Assembly (NCBI RefSeq): GCF_027925525.1
Contig: NZ_BSDJ01000030.1
Span: 33,257 to 97,256 of the forward strand
DNA from: Paenibacillus tyrphae
GTDB lineage: Bacteria; Bacillota; Bacilli; Paenibacillales; NBRC-103111
Direction of reading: 5' to 3'
DNA: 64,000 nt
Positions 42,291-51,252 of this stretch are shown here, in pieces. A model generated the notes under the pieces. That model was not told the origin of the DNA, searched no databases, and saw only the letters and a list, made by a program, of their open reading frames with translations. The first letter of the stretch is position 1, and every line of letters starts with the position of its first letter. Position numbers and translations under genes: made by a program.

Positions 42291-42944
42291 ATGCGAAACC
42301 ATGTTCTAACTAAAATTTTATCTGCGATCTTATCCCTATTCCGAAAGAAGAGAGTCACTCCTCAGATCCCTTACGAGGTCGATCTTGAAGAGGTACAAAC
42401 CTTTCACTTCATCAAATTCGTAGATATTTCCTACGATGAAAATAAGTTTACTGTAAAATCCAAGGATGCCGGGAGCCTGTGGCTTGACTCCAAAGGCCGG
42501 TATCGCGCCGAATATACCGAAGGACCCATGCAAGGGCACATTTGGGTGTGGGACGGGCACCTGTTGCAAAGGTACTCCCCGGAAACGAAAGAATTGAGCG
42601 TCCATCCTTATGATTCCTATCCGACCCCTTATGCTTTTTTTGATCATGAAGCGTTAGAAACGACGATGCGAAATATACAGAACAATAGCTTTGTGCCGAC
42701 AAATGAGCCAAGAACTTACGAGTCGGTTACGACAAGCAATTATGTGAAAGTTCGACTAAACGAAAGCCAAACGTTGATTGAATCCATACGGCAATATAGC
42801 GAGGAGACATTGACAGGGGAATATGAAGTTGTAGCAGAGGAGCATGTTCTAAAGCCCAATTCCGACATATTTAAGATTAAATTATCGGGCGGATCAAAAG
42901 TTGTGTATTATGGTAAATACCCGCCGCAACAAGAGCGAAATTAG
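42291..42944 (+). CDS. Hypothetical protein
   Basis: The 217-residue protein starts with a weakly hydrophobic, basic segment (VLTKILSAILSLFRKKR) that could be a membrane anchor, followed by a beta-rich region (LWLDSKGRYRAEYTEG, HIWVWDGHLLQRYS). No family was recognised. The start follows ACGAGGGTG. It is the third gene of a run of plus-strand genes beginning at 40974. Confidence 0.72.
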   Translation: MRNHVLTKILSAILSLFRKKRVTPQIPYEVDLEEVQTFHFIKFVDISYDENKFTVKSKDAGSLWLDSKGRYRAEYTEGPMQGHIWVWDGHLLQRYSPETKELSVHPYDSYPTPYAFFDHEALETTMRNIQNNSFVPTNEPRTYESVTTSNYVKVRLNESQTLIESIRQYSEETLTGEYEVVAEEHVLKPNSDIFKIKLSGGSKVVYYGKYPPQQERN

Positions 42945-43051
42945 CTTCTCCGGCGGGTATTTTGCGAAACCTCCTGGGATAGTTTTTTTGTAAAAAGCCT
43001 GCAAATAGTTTGCACAAGCAAAGAAAAAAGAGGGGCTCTCGTAGCATTACC

Positions 43052-43231
43052 TTATTGTATGACAAGCTTAACCACGCTATTGTAGAAGTTTTCCGTAAAG
43101 AAATATCCTAACTTGCTCAGCAAAACACCTTCCGTTGGAGAGTGCAAATGATTGAATGATTCGAAGCTCTCTTTATTCCCAATCTCGTAAACCGTGCACT
43201 TTTCCCAGGCCTGATCTATGGACAGGAATTT
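43052..43231 (-). pseudogene. Remnant reading frame, unknown family
   Basis: In the 386-bp gap between two genes, the minus strand holds an open stretch of 59 codons that looks like protein (LSIDQAWEKCTVYEIGNKES, LGYFFTENFYNSVVKLVIQ) and ends at TAA. It has no start: an in-frame TAA lies at 43232-43234, immediately upstream. It is taken as the C-terminal remnant of a decayed gene. The family is not recognised. Confidence 0.5.
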
Positions 43232-43281
43232 TTAGCATGGGATGACCACTTGATTATGGGAGTTCCGAAACCCCGGGGTGT

Positions 43282-43289
43282 GGTATAAT
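43282..43289 (+). promoter_or_regulatory. Extended -10 promoter of the CPBP gene
   Basis: TGGTATAAT is a perfect extended -10 element (TATAAT 43284-43289) about 41 nt upstream of the GTG start. Confidence 0.55.
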
Positions 43290-43330
43290 TTTACTACAAA
43301 AACAAATCCATAATAAAAAGGAGTTCGTCG

Positions 43331-43978
43331 GTGAAATCGGAGGCCAAGATTCGACTGCTACTGTTGGTCAGCATTTTACTTATTACCATTTTCCCGCTGA
43401 TCTTGAATTCCGTGTACCTGTTTGCAGGCGCGAAAAGCGGCACGCATCCCAATTTTGTTTATAGCATTTTATGGGAAACGCTTTCGCTGAGCTTGCTATA
43501 TTTTGTCCTGCATAGACAAGGACGCAGCTTGAAGGACATTGGTTTTCAATTTCGTAAAACGGATATCTTTCACGGAGTATTGCTTTATCTGGTTTTGTAT
43601 TTTGTTGTTATTATCGCCGTTACGATTTCCCCCAGTTTTTTGCAGGCTCCCCAAAACGTCGATTTTCTACGAACGAAAATGACCGTAAGCTATTTTGCAT
43701 TCATCGTTATTAATCCTTTTTTCGAAGAATTAATTGTACGAGCTTATACGATGACTGAACTGAGCATCTTGATCAAAAAAGAAGAACTAACCGTTTTGGC
43801 CAGTACGATTATTCAAACTTCGTACCACCTGTACCAAGGCTTAATCCCCGCGCTGTATACCGGAATCGTATTTTTGGTTTTTTCAATTTATTTTGCGAAA
43901 ACGAGGAAGATCGTTCCCGTCATCATGGTACACTTGATCTTGGATCTGACGGCGATCAACCAACTGGGGAAATCGTAA
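43331..43978 (+). CDS. CPBP-family intramembrane metalloprotease
   Basis: The 215-residue protein has about six membrane helices and the CPBP (Abi/Rce1-like) motifs: NPFFEELIVRAY (EExxxR) and MVHLILDLTAIN (HxxxD-type). These enzymes cut membrane peptides and often support bacteriocin maturation or self-immunity. Translation starts at GTG with AAAAAGGAG upstream. It is the first gene of a small plus-strand group. Confidence 0.9.
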   Translation: MKSEAKIRLLLLVSILLITIFPLILNSVYLFAGAKSGTHPNFVYSILWETLSLSLLYFVLHRQGRSLKDIGFQFRKTDIFHGVLLYLVLYFVVIIAVTISPSFLQAPQNVDFLRTKMTVSYFAFIVINPFFEELIVRAYTMTELSILIKKEELTVLASTIIQTSYHLYQGLIPALYTGIVFLVFSIYFAKTRKIVPVIMVHLILDLTAINQLGKS

Positions 43979-44038
43979 TACTGCGGTAATTTACCGATAA
44001 CTTTACAATCAAATTTATAGAACAGGAGAAGAGAGAAT

Positions 44039-44467
44039 ATGAACAATGTAGAGATCCGCGATGAATTCTGGGGTGTTATCATCAAAGACCGAGATATTGA
44101 TTTATATACATGCAGGAAGCTTTTGAAAGGGGAGGAGATCGAGGTTGCCTTCATGCCGGATGAAGACGATCTGCAAGAAATCATAAATTATGCAAAAGAA
44201 ATTTTTGCTCTTTTAGATGAGAACGATATGACGTTTAGAGAGTATGCCGCCGATGAAGTGCTGAATCATTATCGCGAATACATAGTGGAGGGGCCAACGA
44301 TAACCAAAGCAGAGATAGTGAATCGAATGCGGATCGAGTCTTTTTCCGTCGGTTCAGGGAGAAGCTTTGACCTGAGCTATAACGACGACGGTATTTGCGG
44401 CCATCATATCATCATGGTGTTTGTAGACGAACAAGGGGAGCCTTGCGGCGTAGATATTGCTGGATAA
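44039..44467 (+). CDS. DUF2262-like protein
   Basis: The 142-residue acidic protein (FMPDEDDLQEIINYAKEIFA, SYNDDGICGHHIIMVFVDE, GVDIAG at the end) matches the DUF2262 pattern, where a C-terminal HHI-x-V-x2-D...DI-x-G is typical. Function is unknown, but members are often next to toxin or immunity genes. GGAGAAGAGAG precedes the ATG. Confidence 0.8.
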   Translation: MNNVEIRDEFWGVIIKDRDIDLYTCRKLLKGEEIEVAFMPDEDDLQEIINYAKEIFALLDENDMTFREYAADEVLNHYREYIVEGPTITKAEIVNRMRIESFSVGSGRSFDLSYNDDGICGHHIIMVFVDEQGEPCGVDIAG

Positions 44468-44490
44468 GGGAAGATGGAAGAGGGGCTCAA

Positions 44491-44760
44491 TCAAGGAAAG
44501 TACCCCATGACCATGTCCACTGCCATGTACTCGAGAGCAACAACGGCGAGACACAAGAAGATGTACATCTGCAATTTGAAGGTACCCCACTTGTCCTGCC
44601 AGTACTTCCCCCTAAAAAAAGAAATAAAATCAGGAGTAAAAGAAAACTTGACCGACTCATCAAAATCTTCCGGATCGGAAAAAATCAGTTTATAAATGAA
44701 ACGATATACCGGGAAATTAAGAATGACCAAAACAATAATGAATATGGCGTGCCAATCCAT
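44491..44760 (-). CDS. Small membrane protein
   Basis: The 89-residue protein has two hydrophobic helices (WHAIFIIVLVILNFPVYRF and FKLQMYIFLCLAVVALEYM) separated by a soluble stretch. GGAGGGGTG precedes the ATG. No family was recognised. It converges on the DUF2262-like gene. Confidence 0.78.
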   Translation of the reverse strand: MDWHAIFIIVLVILNFPVYRFIYKLIFSDPEDFDESVKFSFTPDFISFFRGKYWQDKWGTFKLQMYIFLCLAVVALEYMAVDMVMGYFP

Positions 44761-44933
44761 TTCACCCCTCCGTTCCTTTCTGGTTATATACGAGAAAAAG
44801 GAAGGAGGGGTTACATGTTTCTACAAATTTCCAACTAAAATTTAGGTATAATATATTTAACTTCCAAGATTTCGGGGGAGTCTGAACGTTTCTTGCTGCT
44901 CGTCCTTAAATGAATTGTGGGGAGTGATATGCA

Positions 44934-45713
44934 GTGTCTCATGTTTTTTATCGGGATCAAGTCGCTGTTTTAATGTATCATCATGTACATGCAGCGGATG
45001 AGGGAGGGATTACGATTACCCCCCAATTATTCAAAGAGCAGATCAGTCATCTACAGAATTTAGGGTACCATTTTATTAGTTTGCATCAATTCAAACATTA
45101 TTTGAACGGCAGCCCTATTCCACACAACGCGGTATTGCTTACATTTGATGATGGATATGAGAGCGTTTATGAGAACGTGTATCCATTTATAAAGCAGCAG
45201 CATATTCCGATAGTTAACTTCATCATGACGGAAACCTTGCCCGAGGCATCACACCTGCCCCCAACGATGACGGCGCAGCAATTGTCCATCATGAACAAAG
45301 AAACGGATTTGGTCGAGAACCAAAGTCACACGGATGCGTTGCATCACAAAACCAACAACGATGACCCTGATGGGGACGCCTACTTCACTTCCAAACTTCC
45401 TACTTCAAACGGAACGATCGAAACCGACGAGCAATACCATGCCCGGATTGTGGAAGACGCGAAAAGAAGCAGGCAGCAGCTGCATTCGGTGAATAAACAT
45501 GCGGTGGATGTCGTAGCTTACCCTTTTGGCATATATACCGATACAGCCATTCAATATTATCAAGAAGGCGGGTTTAAATACGGATTTACCATCGTTGAGG
45601 CTATGGCGACTCGTCAAGCGGATCCTATGAAAATTCCGCGCGTTAACGCAGGCAGCCCTTGGATCACCCCGGAAGATTTGCATGCCATCATTCAAAGTAA
45701 AATCGTTTCATAA
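44934..45713 (+). CDS. Polysaccharide deacetylase family protein (NodB-like)
   Basis: The 259-residue protein contains the NodB motif LLTFDDGYES (metal-binding first Asp) and a later His motif (ENQSHTDALHH; S/T-H-x-x-x). Ending motifs (VVAYPFGIYTD) hold the conserved Pro-Phe-Gly. No clear signal peptide exists. The sequence in front of the NodB box (AVLMYHHVHAADEGG) is typical for YxkH/PgaB-like deacetylases. The start is GTG after GGGGAGTG. It probably deacetylates an extracellular or wall polysaccharide. Confidence 0.9.
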   Translation: MSHVFYRDQVAVLMYHHVHAADEGGITITPQLFKEQISHLQNLGYHFISLHQFKHYLNGSPIPHNAVLLTFDDGYESVYENVYPFIKQQHIPIVNFIMTETLPEASHLPPTMTAQQLSIMNKETDLVENQSHTDALHHKTNNDDPDGDAYFTSKLPTSNGTIETDEQYHARIVEDAKRSRQQLHSVNKHAVDVVAYPFGIYTDTAIQYYQEGGFKYGFTIVEAMATRQADPMKIPRVNAGSPWITPEDLHAIIQSKIVS

Positions 45714-45729
45714 ACGTCGAAAGTGAAAT

Positions 45730-46518
45730 TTAAACCGTAACCCGTACCAGATAGCGTTCAAACGTGACGGGTAAACCCTCTTTTACAGCGTTTATTTCGA
45801 ATATCCGCGTAACTTCGGTGAGGCATTTCTCCAGGACCCATTCGTAAATGGAGGGTGCCTGACCGAAGCAGCGCATTCGGATCACATCAACAGGCTCATG
45901 GAAGTATTCCATACTTCTCACCGGTTCAATCTCGGTATGTCCCAGGCCGCCTTGCTCAAGGCGCTGTTTGAGATTATCCAGGACGGGAGTCCCTGCCGAA
46001 ATCGGGTCGAACAAGTTCGGGAACCATTCCGAGAGTTCCGCCGCTATACCGTCCCCCGGATGCAATCCGAGGATCCTTCCTCCTTTTTTCACCACTCTTC
46101 CAACGTCCAGATAAGAAGAGGTTGGCCCTCTGCGATTATACGCGACATCGAATTCATCCGACTCGAAGGGGAGTCCGTGTTTCGTATTTCCCGTAACGAA
46201 GGATACATTGGATAAATTCGCTTCATTCCCTGTTTTGATGAAGTCGTTCGTAATATCCAGACCAGTAATATGTTTAACGATGGGACTCCATTGGAGCGTA
46301 AATTCTCCGTGTCCGCATCCGATGTCCAACACTTTCTTGCCCTGAACCGCTCGCGCTACTTCTTCAGCAAATAGGGCTTCGGCATTAGGCTCGGTGATTG
46401 TGGAGTGCCACGAAAACGAATACTGCCCTTGTAATTTTCCGAGCTGCGCATACCATTCGATAGAATGAGGACGCAACCAGTCCGGGTGGTTTCTAGGGTC
46501 TACTAAGCTTTCGTTCAT
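45730..46518 (-). CDS. Class I SAM-dependent methyltransferase
   Basis: The 262-residue enzyme carries the SAM-binding motif I VLDIGCGHGEFTLQW, motif II-like HITGLDITNDF and a post-motif region (DEFDVAYNRRGPT). The remainder does not define a substrate. GGAGGTG precedes the ATG. It converges on the deacetylase gene. Confidence 0.9.
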   Translation of the reverse strand: MNESLVDPRNHPDWLRPHSIEWYAQLGKLQGQYSFSWHSTITEPNAEALFAEEVARAVQGKKVLDIGCGHGEFTLQWSPIVKHITGLDITNDFIKTGNEANLSNVSFVTGNTKHGLPFESDEFDVAYNRRGPTSSYLDVGRVVKKGGRILGLHPGDGIAAELSEWFPNLFDPISAGTPVLDNLKQRLEQGGLGHTEIEPVRSMEYFHEPVDVIRMRCFGQAPSIYEWVLEKCLTEVTRIFEINAVKEGLPVTFERYLVRVTV

Positions 46519-46652
46519 AAAGCACCTCCGAATTTTCGTGTGAACCGGTCAATTTAATAGATAGAGTTGAAATATAATGAATTAAAAATTAAGATGTGAA
46601 TAGTTGGAACATGAATAAAATTGGTATGAAATTCGTCGAAAGGAGTGTTTCG

Positions 46653-47102
46653 GTGGACATCGACAGAAGCCTAGTTCCAAGGAATAAATTCGATTTTGAA
46701 ACGGTAGATCTCTTGAAAAAGCTGCCGCCGGAAAAATTAAAACCAGCATTACCCCAATTATTCGAATGGATTCAAGATATAAACTGGCCAATTGCCAGGG
46801 ACATCGCGAAGATACTTGTGAGTTGTGGCTGTGATACATTAACTGAGATTAAGAAGATATTGCGAACGCCAGACGAAGAATGGAAGTTATGGTGTCTAGA
46901 GTATGTTGTTAGAGAACTGCCGAAGGACCTGATCGTTGAATTGCAGCCTGAGCTTGAAAAAACAGCTTACGCACCTACAAGGGGCGAGAAGGTAAACGAA
47001 TTGGATACGGAGGCGCGGCAGATTTTGTCTCTTATTTCCAAGAAACCCTCTGAAGAAGTGCCGCAGCTTAAGCGCCTGTCATTCCAACGGCAAAAACTTT
47101 AA
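46653..47102 (+). CDS. DUF5071-like protein
   Basis: The 149-residue protein (SLVPRNKFDFETVDLLKKL; ALPQLFEWIQDINWPIARDI) matches the DUF5071 pattern with LPQLxEWxxDxNWP. These helical proteins are often near toxin systems. The GTG at 46653 follows AAAGGAGTG; the upstream extension is not protein-like. Its last 35 bases overlap the tail of the facing GNAT gene. Confidence 0.85.
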   Translation: MDIDRSLVPRNKFDFETVDLLKKLPPEKLKPALPQLFEWIQDINWPIARDIAKILVSCGCDTLTEIKKILRTPDEEWKLWCLEYVVRELPKDLIVELQPELEKTAYAPTRGEKVNELDTEARQILSLISKKPSEEVPQLKRLSFQRQKL

Positions 47103-47460
47103 AATTCTTATGTTCATAGTACGGCACCAGCTCTTCTTCACAAAAAAATTGCAGATGCAGATTGTCTTTTTTGCAATGCTCCACGAGTAAACGGAAAATT
47201 TCGGACCCAATCCCGTTGCTTCTATAGTCCGTGTGGACCCCTAGTCCGCATAAGTAAGCATTGATTACCCCATCGGAAACGATTCTGCCCGTGCCAATTA
47301 AGTGATTGTCATGGTAGGCATAGATGGCGTACCAGCTTTGTCTCATGGCGGTCAGCAGTTGCTCTTTGCTTAGCTGCAAGTATTGATTCCAATCCAGATT
47401 CTCATATAGCTCGTATATACTGTCTTCTGTCGGTAATTCGGTATCATATCGTATTTCCAT
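47068..47460 (-). CDS. GNAT-family N-acetyltransferase
   Basis: The 130-residue single-domain acetyltransferase contains the acetyl-CoA loop TDYRSNGIGSEIFRLLVEH and a YAYHDNHLIGTGRIVSDG strand pair. It is among the shorter GNATs. Substrate is unknown. AAGGTGACC precedes the ATG. Its 3' end overlaps the facing DUF5071 gene by 35 bases. Confidence 0.9.
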   Translation of the reverse strand: MEIRYDTELPTEDSIYELYENLDWNQYLQLSKEQLLTAMRQSWYAIYAYHDNHLIGTGRIVSDGVINAYLCGLGVHTDYRSNGIGSEIFRLLVEHCKKDNLHLQFFCEEELVPYYEHKNFKVFAVGMTGA

Positions 47461-47500
47461 AAGATGGTCACCTTCTTTTTTTAGCTAATCTCGTGCCCGG

Positions 47501-47857
47501 TTACAAACCAGCGGGATTTTTCATCCAATCTTCGATCGTATCCCTGATCTCATACCTGTTTTTGGACTGTTTTTCGCGAATCACTTCCCAATGCTCATTG
47601 ACCTGCACCAGTCGGTATTGACCGGAGATTTGACCATCCGGATACCATCCCAAGTCAATGATGAGTTTCCCGCTGCTTGGTAAACCCCAAACTCCATCGA
47701 CAAGCTGCATCCTTGCGATTTGCAAAATATCTTCGGTGAAATACTCCCAGTTGTCGATAAAACCGTCCCCACTCTTACAAGATATTGGCTCAACATCTGA
47801 AAATTTATTAAAGCAAATAGCGTAGCCCGCAGGTATTCTTAATGGCATTAAGGACAT
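47501..47857 (-). CDS. Hypothetical protein
   Basis: The 118-residue protein (RIPAGYAICFNKFSDVEPIS; IIDLGWYPDGQISGQYRLV; IEDWMKNPAGL) looks like a small alpha/beta immunity-type protein but no family was recognised. TTGAGG precedes the ATG. It lies between a GNAT gene and another small hypothetical gene on the same strand. Confidence 0.75.
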   Translation of the reverse strand: MSLMPLRIPAGYAICFNKFSDVEPISCKSGDGFIDNWEYFTEDILQIARMQLVDGVWGLPSSGKLIIDLGWYPDGQISGQYRLVQVNEHWEVIREKQSKNRYEIRDTIEDWMKNPAGL

Positions 47858-47888
47858 TTCGTAACCTCAACTCAGATTAGAGTTCGCA

Positions 47889-48458
47889 TCAGGTCTTGAT
47901 CAATATATACTGCTTATCTTTCAATTCAAACTCATCCCCAAGCTGAAAGGTCTTTAAATCAATGATTTTGTGCAATTTCTCATTTTTTCTTTGCTTTTCT
48001 TCACCGTCCCAGCAAGTGTATAATTCAAATTCTTGGTTCGAACCGTATTCTTTCATTAGATCAAATAGTTCGCGAATACATTTTACATGCGCTTTGTATT
48101 GTTCAGGGAAATGTTCTTTCAGGTTGGGATGTAAAGAAAAACCTCCCCAATTCGCTGCAATTTGATACACAAAAGGATTTTTGAAATGCCCCCGTATTTC
48201 TCCACTCCACGTCCCTAAATCTTGAATATAAATTCCCGCGGCATCTTCCATTGAATCATACACTTCAATTTCATCTTCTTGGATATGAGAAAGATCGACG
48301 ATTTGTTCGAGAGGAATGGATCCCTCGGGCAAATGGGCAGACCGGAATTGAATTGCTTTTGTTAATTTTCCGCTACTCTTATCGGCGGAGGACTTTCTTC
48401 TTCCTCTTTCCCCTAAAGGCAATTCTTTACTTGATCCGATATAATGATACAAACTCAT
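47889..48458 (-). CDS. Hypothetical protein
   Basis: The 189-residue protein starts SLYHYIGSSKELPLGERGRR and ends DEFELKDKQYILIKT; a DLGTWSGEIRGHFKNPFVYQ stretch suggests a beta-rich domain. No family was recognised. The ATG at 48458 follows GAGGCTG; nine extra N-terminal codons are less likely. Its place in the immunity-rich region is the only clue. Confidence 0.75.
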   Translation of the reverse strand: MSLYHYIGSSKELPLGERGRRKSSADKSSGKLTKAIQFRSAHLPEGSIPLEQIVDLSHIQEDEIEVYDSMEDAAGIYIQDLGTWSGEIRGHFKNPFVYQIAANWGGFSLHPNLKEHFPEQYKAHVKCIRELFDLMKEYGSNQEFELYTCWDGEEKQRKNEKLHKIIDLKTFQLGDEFELKDKQYILIKT

Positions 48459-48510
48459 ACCAACAGCCTCATTTCTGCGCAACATGTTTATAATGCAAAA
48501 TTCTGGGCAG

Positions 48511-48933
48511 CTATTTCCTGGCAGCCGCCGCTCTTTTTATGCTTTCTTTTGTCCAAGGAGGAGCTTTGGGATGATTCATGATTTCCTCGTAGGTCATCCA
48601 GTGTACGGCTTCAACCTCGTCGGGACTTTTGCGATGCGCTGTACCGCTAACATATTCGCATAGGAAGACCACATTGATCACGTTGCACTCATCCTCTGTC
48701 ACAAAAGAAGAACTGTATACAAAAGTAACCGCATCTTTTATTTCGATGCCGATCTCTTCGTAAAGCTCCCGTTTTACCGTCCGTTCCAGGATGTCGAGCG
48801 TATTTCCTTCGATGTCTACTTTCCCGCCCACAAGAGATAGAGTACCGCCGGCATGTTCTTCCTTCATACTTCGCATGATGAGAAGCCATTGATCATCCCT
48901 GCAGACCGCACCTTCTACGTTTACAATAAACAT
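48511..48933 (-). CDS. NUDIX hydrolase
   Basis: The 140-residue protein is a single NUDIX domain with the box GGKVDIEGNTLDILERTVKR running into ELYEEIGIE, so the metal-binding Glu residues are present. It should hydrolyse a nucleotide derivative, possibly in nucleotide sanitation. GGGGGAGG precedes the ATG. Confidence 0.92.
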   Translation of the reverse strand: MFIVNVEGAVCRDDQWLLIMRSMKEEHAGGTLSLVGGKVDIEGNTLDILERTVKRELYEEIGIEIKDAVTFVYSSSFVTEDECNVINVVFLCEYVSGTAHRKSPDEVEAVHWMTYEEIMNHPKAPPWTKESIKRAAAARK

Positions 48934-49089
48934 GGCGCCACGTCCTCCCCCAAAGATTATATAGTGCTAATTTAGCATGATTTTCCTGACAATGGAACGT
49001 GGCCACCAGAATGATGTAATACTCCCAGGCTGAGATACGGGATGGCGCGAAATAAGTTATAATGAATCCGTGGAAAAGGAGGCTCCGTG

Positions 49090-49719
49090 ATGACGATTAA
49101 ATCCATTTTGCGAAGGATAGATGAAATTAGGGCGAAAAAAATAGCGCTCCCTCCCTCGCAAAACGCAATAGTTTTCAATCCCACGCTCAATGCCGATGAA
49201 ATTGCTTTATTCGAAAAAAAATGGAAGATTGAACTTCCCGATGACTTCAAATCTTTTTTATCCGAAATAGGCAACGGCGGGTTTGGCCCCGGCCATGGAC
49301 TCATTCCGCTAGGCACAGAATCGATCCTAGACCCGAGGATACCCGTAGGAGATCGTGACACGATAGATACTGAAAAAGATTTCGCGTATGGATCGGCCTG
49401 GAACTATGAGCCGTTAAGACGCGCAATGGAGGAGGGGTCTGCAGATCAAGACCAATTGATGGAATACTACTTTTCGGTCGACCGGATATCTGGCGCGATC
49501 CGAGTGTGCGATTGGGGCGGCGGTGGTCTGGGGCTACTCGTTGTAAAAGGCTGTGAACATGGAAAAGTATGGTGCGACTACCGAGGTGACTTTGGCGGCA
49601 TATTCCCTGAGACGTTCTCGGGCGAGGATTCCGGCCATATGTCCTTTTTGCAATGGTATGAGGCTTGGTTGGACGAAATCGTTTCGGAGGTCCCAATGGA
49701 AGAGCGCCGTTTCTGGTAG
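49090..49719 (+). CDS. SMI1/KNR4 (SUKH-1) family protein
   Basis: The 209-residue protein has the SUKH-1 pattern: NADEIALFEKKWKIELPDDF, FLSEIGNGGFGPGHGLIPLG, and later RVCDWGGGGLGLLVVKG with DFGGIFPE. Such proteins act as immunity factors for nuclease and other toxins. AAAGGAGG precedes GTG-ATG; the ATG at 49090 is chosen. It is the second SUKH-1 gene in the window, and no toxin is adjacent. Confidence 0.92.
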   Translation: MTIKSILRRIDEIRAKKIALPPSQNAIVFNPTLNADEIALFEKKWKIELPDDFKSFLSEIGNGGFGPGHGLIPLGTESILDPRIPVGDRDTIDTEKDFAYGSAWNYEPLRRAMEEGSADQDQLMEYYFSVDRISGAIRVCDWGGGGLGLLVVKGCEHGKVWCDYRGDFGGIFPETFSGEDSGHMSFLQWYEAWLDEIVSEVPMEERRFW

Positions 49720-49802
49720 GTCATGAATCTGCAATATCATACTATACGCTAATGAAATGTAAGATGTATCATTCATGGGAACACGCCTAAGGAGGTTTTC
49801 TC

Positions 49803-50399
49803 ATGAATATTACATCTTTTCTTATATATTGTGTTATTGTCACATTCACGCCCGGGCCTACGAATATTGCTATATTGTCTATGGCGCATCATGTTAAGAT
49901 GAAAGAGGTTTTTCGATACATCTGGGGAGTGACTGCCGTCTTCGGTGTGTTGCTTTCGGCTTCGGTGATGTTAAACAGTGCGCTTATAACGGTCATGCCG
50001 AAGATTTTGGTTTTTATGCAGGTCGTTGGCAGCATTTATATGCTCTACCTTGCGTATCAAGTGTACAAAATGGATATAGCAGGGGATTCCGCCAAACAAG
50101 CCGCTACCTTTATGAACGGATTCCTCATGCAGTTTGTAAATCCTAAGGTCTGGCTGTTTACCATGACGGTCATTCCGAGCTATGTTATGCCCTATTATAA
50201 ATCGCCGTTTGTCTTATCGATATTCGTGCTGATTATAACTATTGTTGCCTTTTTGGCATTAGCCACGTGGGCCATCTTCGGCATGGTTTTCAAGAGCTTT
50301 TTGCAGAAGCATCTAAAGGTGACCAATATCGTATTAGCGCTATTATTGGTTTATTCGGCCATCGAGGTATCGGGTATCGTGGAGATCGTGAAGAGGTGA
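49803..50399 (+). CDS. LysE/RhtB-family amino-acid exporter
   Basis: The 198-residue protein has five to six membrane helices and the family's start TFTPGPTNIAILSMA and central QFVNPKVWLF motif. LysE/RhtB proteins export amino acids such as lysine or threonine. AAGGAGG precedes the ATG. It is followed directly by an AraC regulator which probably regulates it. Confidence 0.93.
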   Translation: MNITSFLIYCVIVTFTPGPTNIAILSMAHHVKMKEVFRYIWGVTAVFGVLLSASVMLNSALITVMPKILVFMQVVGSIYMLYLAYQVYKMDIAGDSAKQAATFMNGFLMQFVNPKVWLFTMTVIPSYVMPYYKSPFVLSIFVLIITIVAFLALATWAIFGMVFKSFLQKHLKVTNIVLALLLVYSAIEVSGIVEIVKR

Positions 50400-50405
50400 G
50401 TGGAT

Positions 50406-51182
50406 ATGGACAAATTTGTATATAAAAAATCAGCAGGAGTTACGGCATTATCCGCAAGCTTTAGCGATTTTGAATACAAAAAGCACAGCCATGAAGAATA
50501 TGCTCTGGGAGTCACCTTGCGTGGAGTGCAGCAGTATAACCTGGATGGGAGCTTTCAGTCCTCCTATCGCAACGGAGTGATGCTTTTTAACCCGGAACAG
50601 GTTCATGACGGAAGGGCGCAAGATAAGACGGGGATTGATTATGTCATCGTTTATATCCATCCCAAGCTTTTTTTGGAGATGCTTGAAAAAAAGGATGTCA
50701 TGTTGTTCTCTTCTCCCATTGTTTATAATCGCAGGCTTCAGCAAGGCATCTTAAATCTGGTTCATGCGATATTCAGCAATAAAGCCGAATCGCTGTGCAG
50801 CGAGCTGCTTCTGGCTCTTACGGACAACTTTTCCCAAACGGAAATGAACTACGTGTTCAAAAAAAACAATGTGCTTATGAAGAAAGCAAAGGAAATGATC
50901 TACTTCAGTCTGGACCATGTGCTAAAGCTTGATGACATTTGCAGAGAGTTGGATATGTCCAAATTTCAGTTCATCCGGGCATTTAAAGCGGACTCGGGCA
51001 TCTCCCCGTATCAATTTTTCTTAAACTGCAAAGTCGAGCATGCCAAGCGGCTCATCGAAAAAAACAAGGATATTTACGCCGCGGTAACGGAATGCGGATT
51101 TGTTGATTTATCTCATATGAACAGGCACTTTAAAAGTATGTATGGCATAACGGCATTCGAGTACATGTCAGGCATAAGCTGA
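50406..51182 (+). CDS. AraC-family regulator next to the LysE exporter
   Basis: The 258-residue protein has an N-terminal cupin-like AraC binding domain (KHSHEEYALGVTLRGVQQYN) and the C-terminal double helix-turn-helix (LDDICRELDMSKFQFIRAFK; DIYAAVTECGFVDLSHMNRH). The ATG at 50406 has GAGGTGAG upstream; a GTG at 50400 directly after the LysE stop is also possible. It is translationally coupled to the LysE gene. The ligand may be an amino acid or related compound. Confidence 0.93.
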   Translation: MDKFVYKKSAGVTALSASFSDFEYKKHSHEEYALGVTLRGVQQYNLDGSFQSSYRNGVMLFNPEQVHDGRAQDKTGIDYVIVYIHPKLFLEMLEKKDVMLFSSPIVYNRRLQQGILNLVHAIFSNKAESLCSELLLALTDNFSQTEMNYVFKKNNVLMKKAKEMIYFSLDHVLKLDDICRELDMSKFQFIRAFKADSGISPYQFFLNCKVEHAKRLIEKNKDIYAAVTECGFVDLSHMNRHFKSMYGITAFEYMSGIS

Positions 51183-51206
51183 TCGTTCATGCGATGGAAT
51201 ACAAAA

Positions 51207-51240
51207 AAAGAACCTCCTCATTCCATGAAGTTCTTTATTT
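51207..51240. terminator. Bidirectional terminator between AraC and glycosyltransferase genes
   Basis: AAAGAAC (51207-51213) pairs with GTTCTTT (51230-51236), flanked by A and T runs, and lies between two converging genes. Confidence 0.85.
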
Positions 51241-51252
51241 AAACCATTTAGT

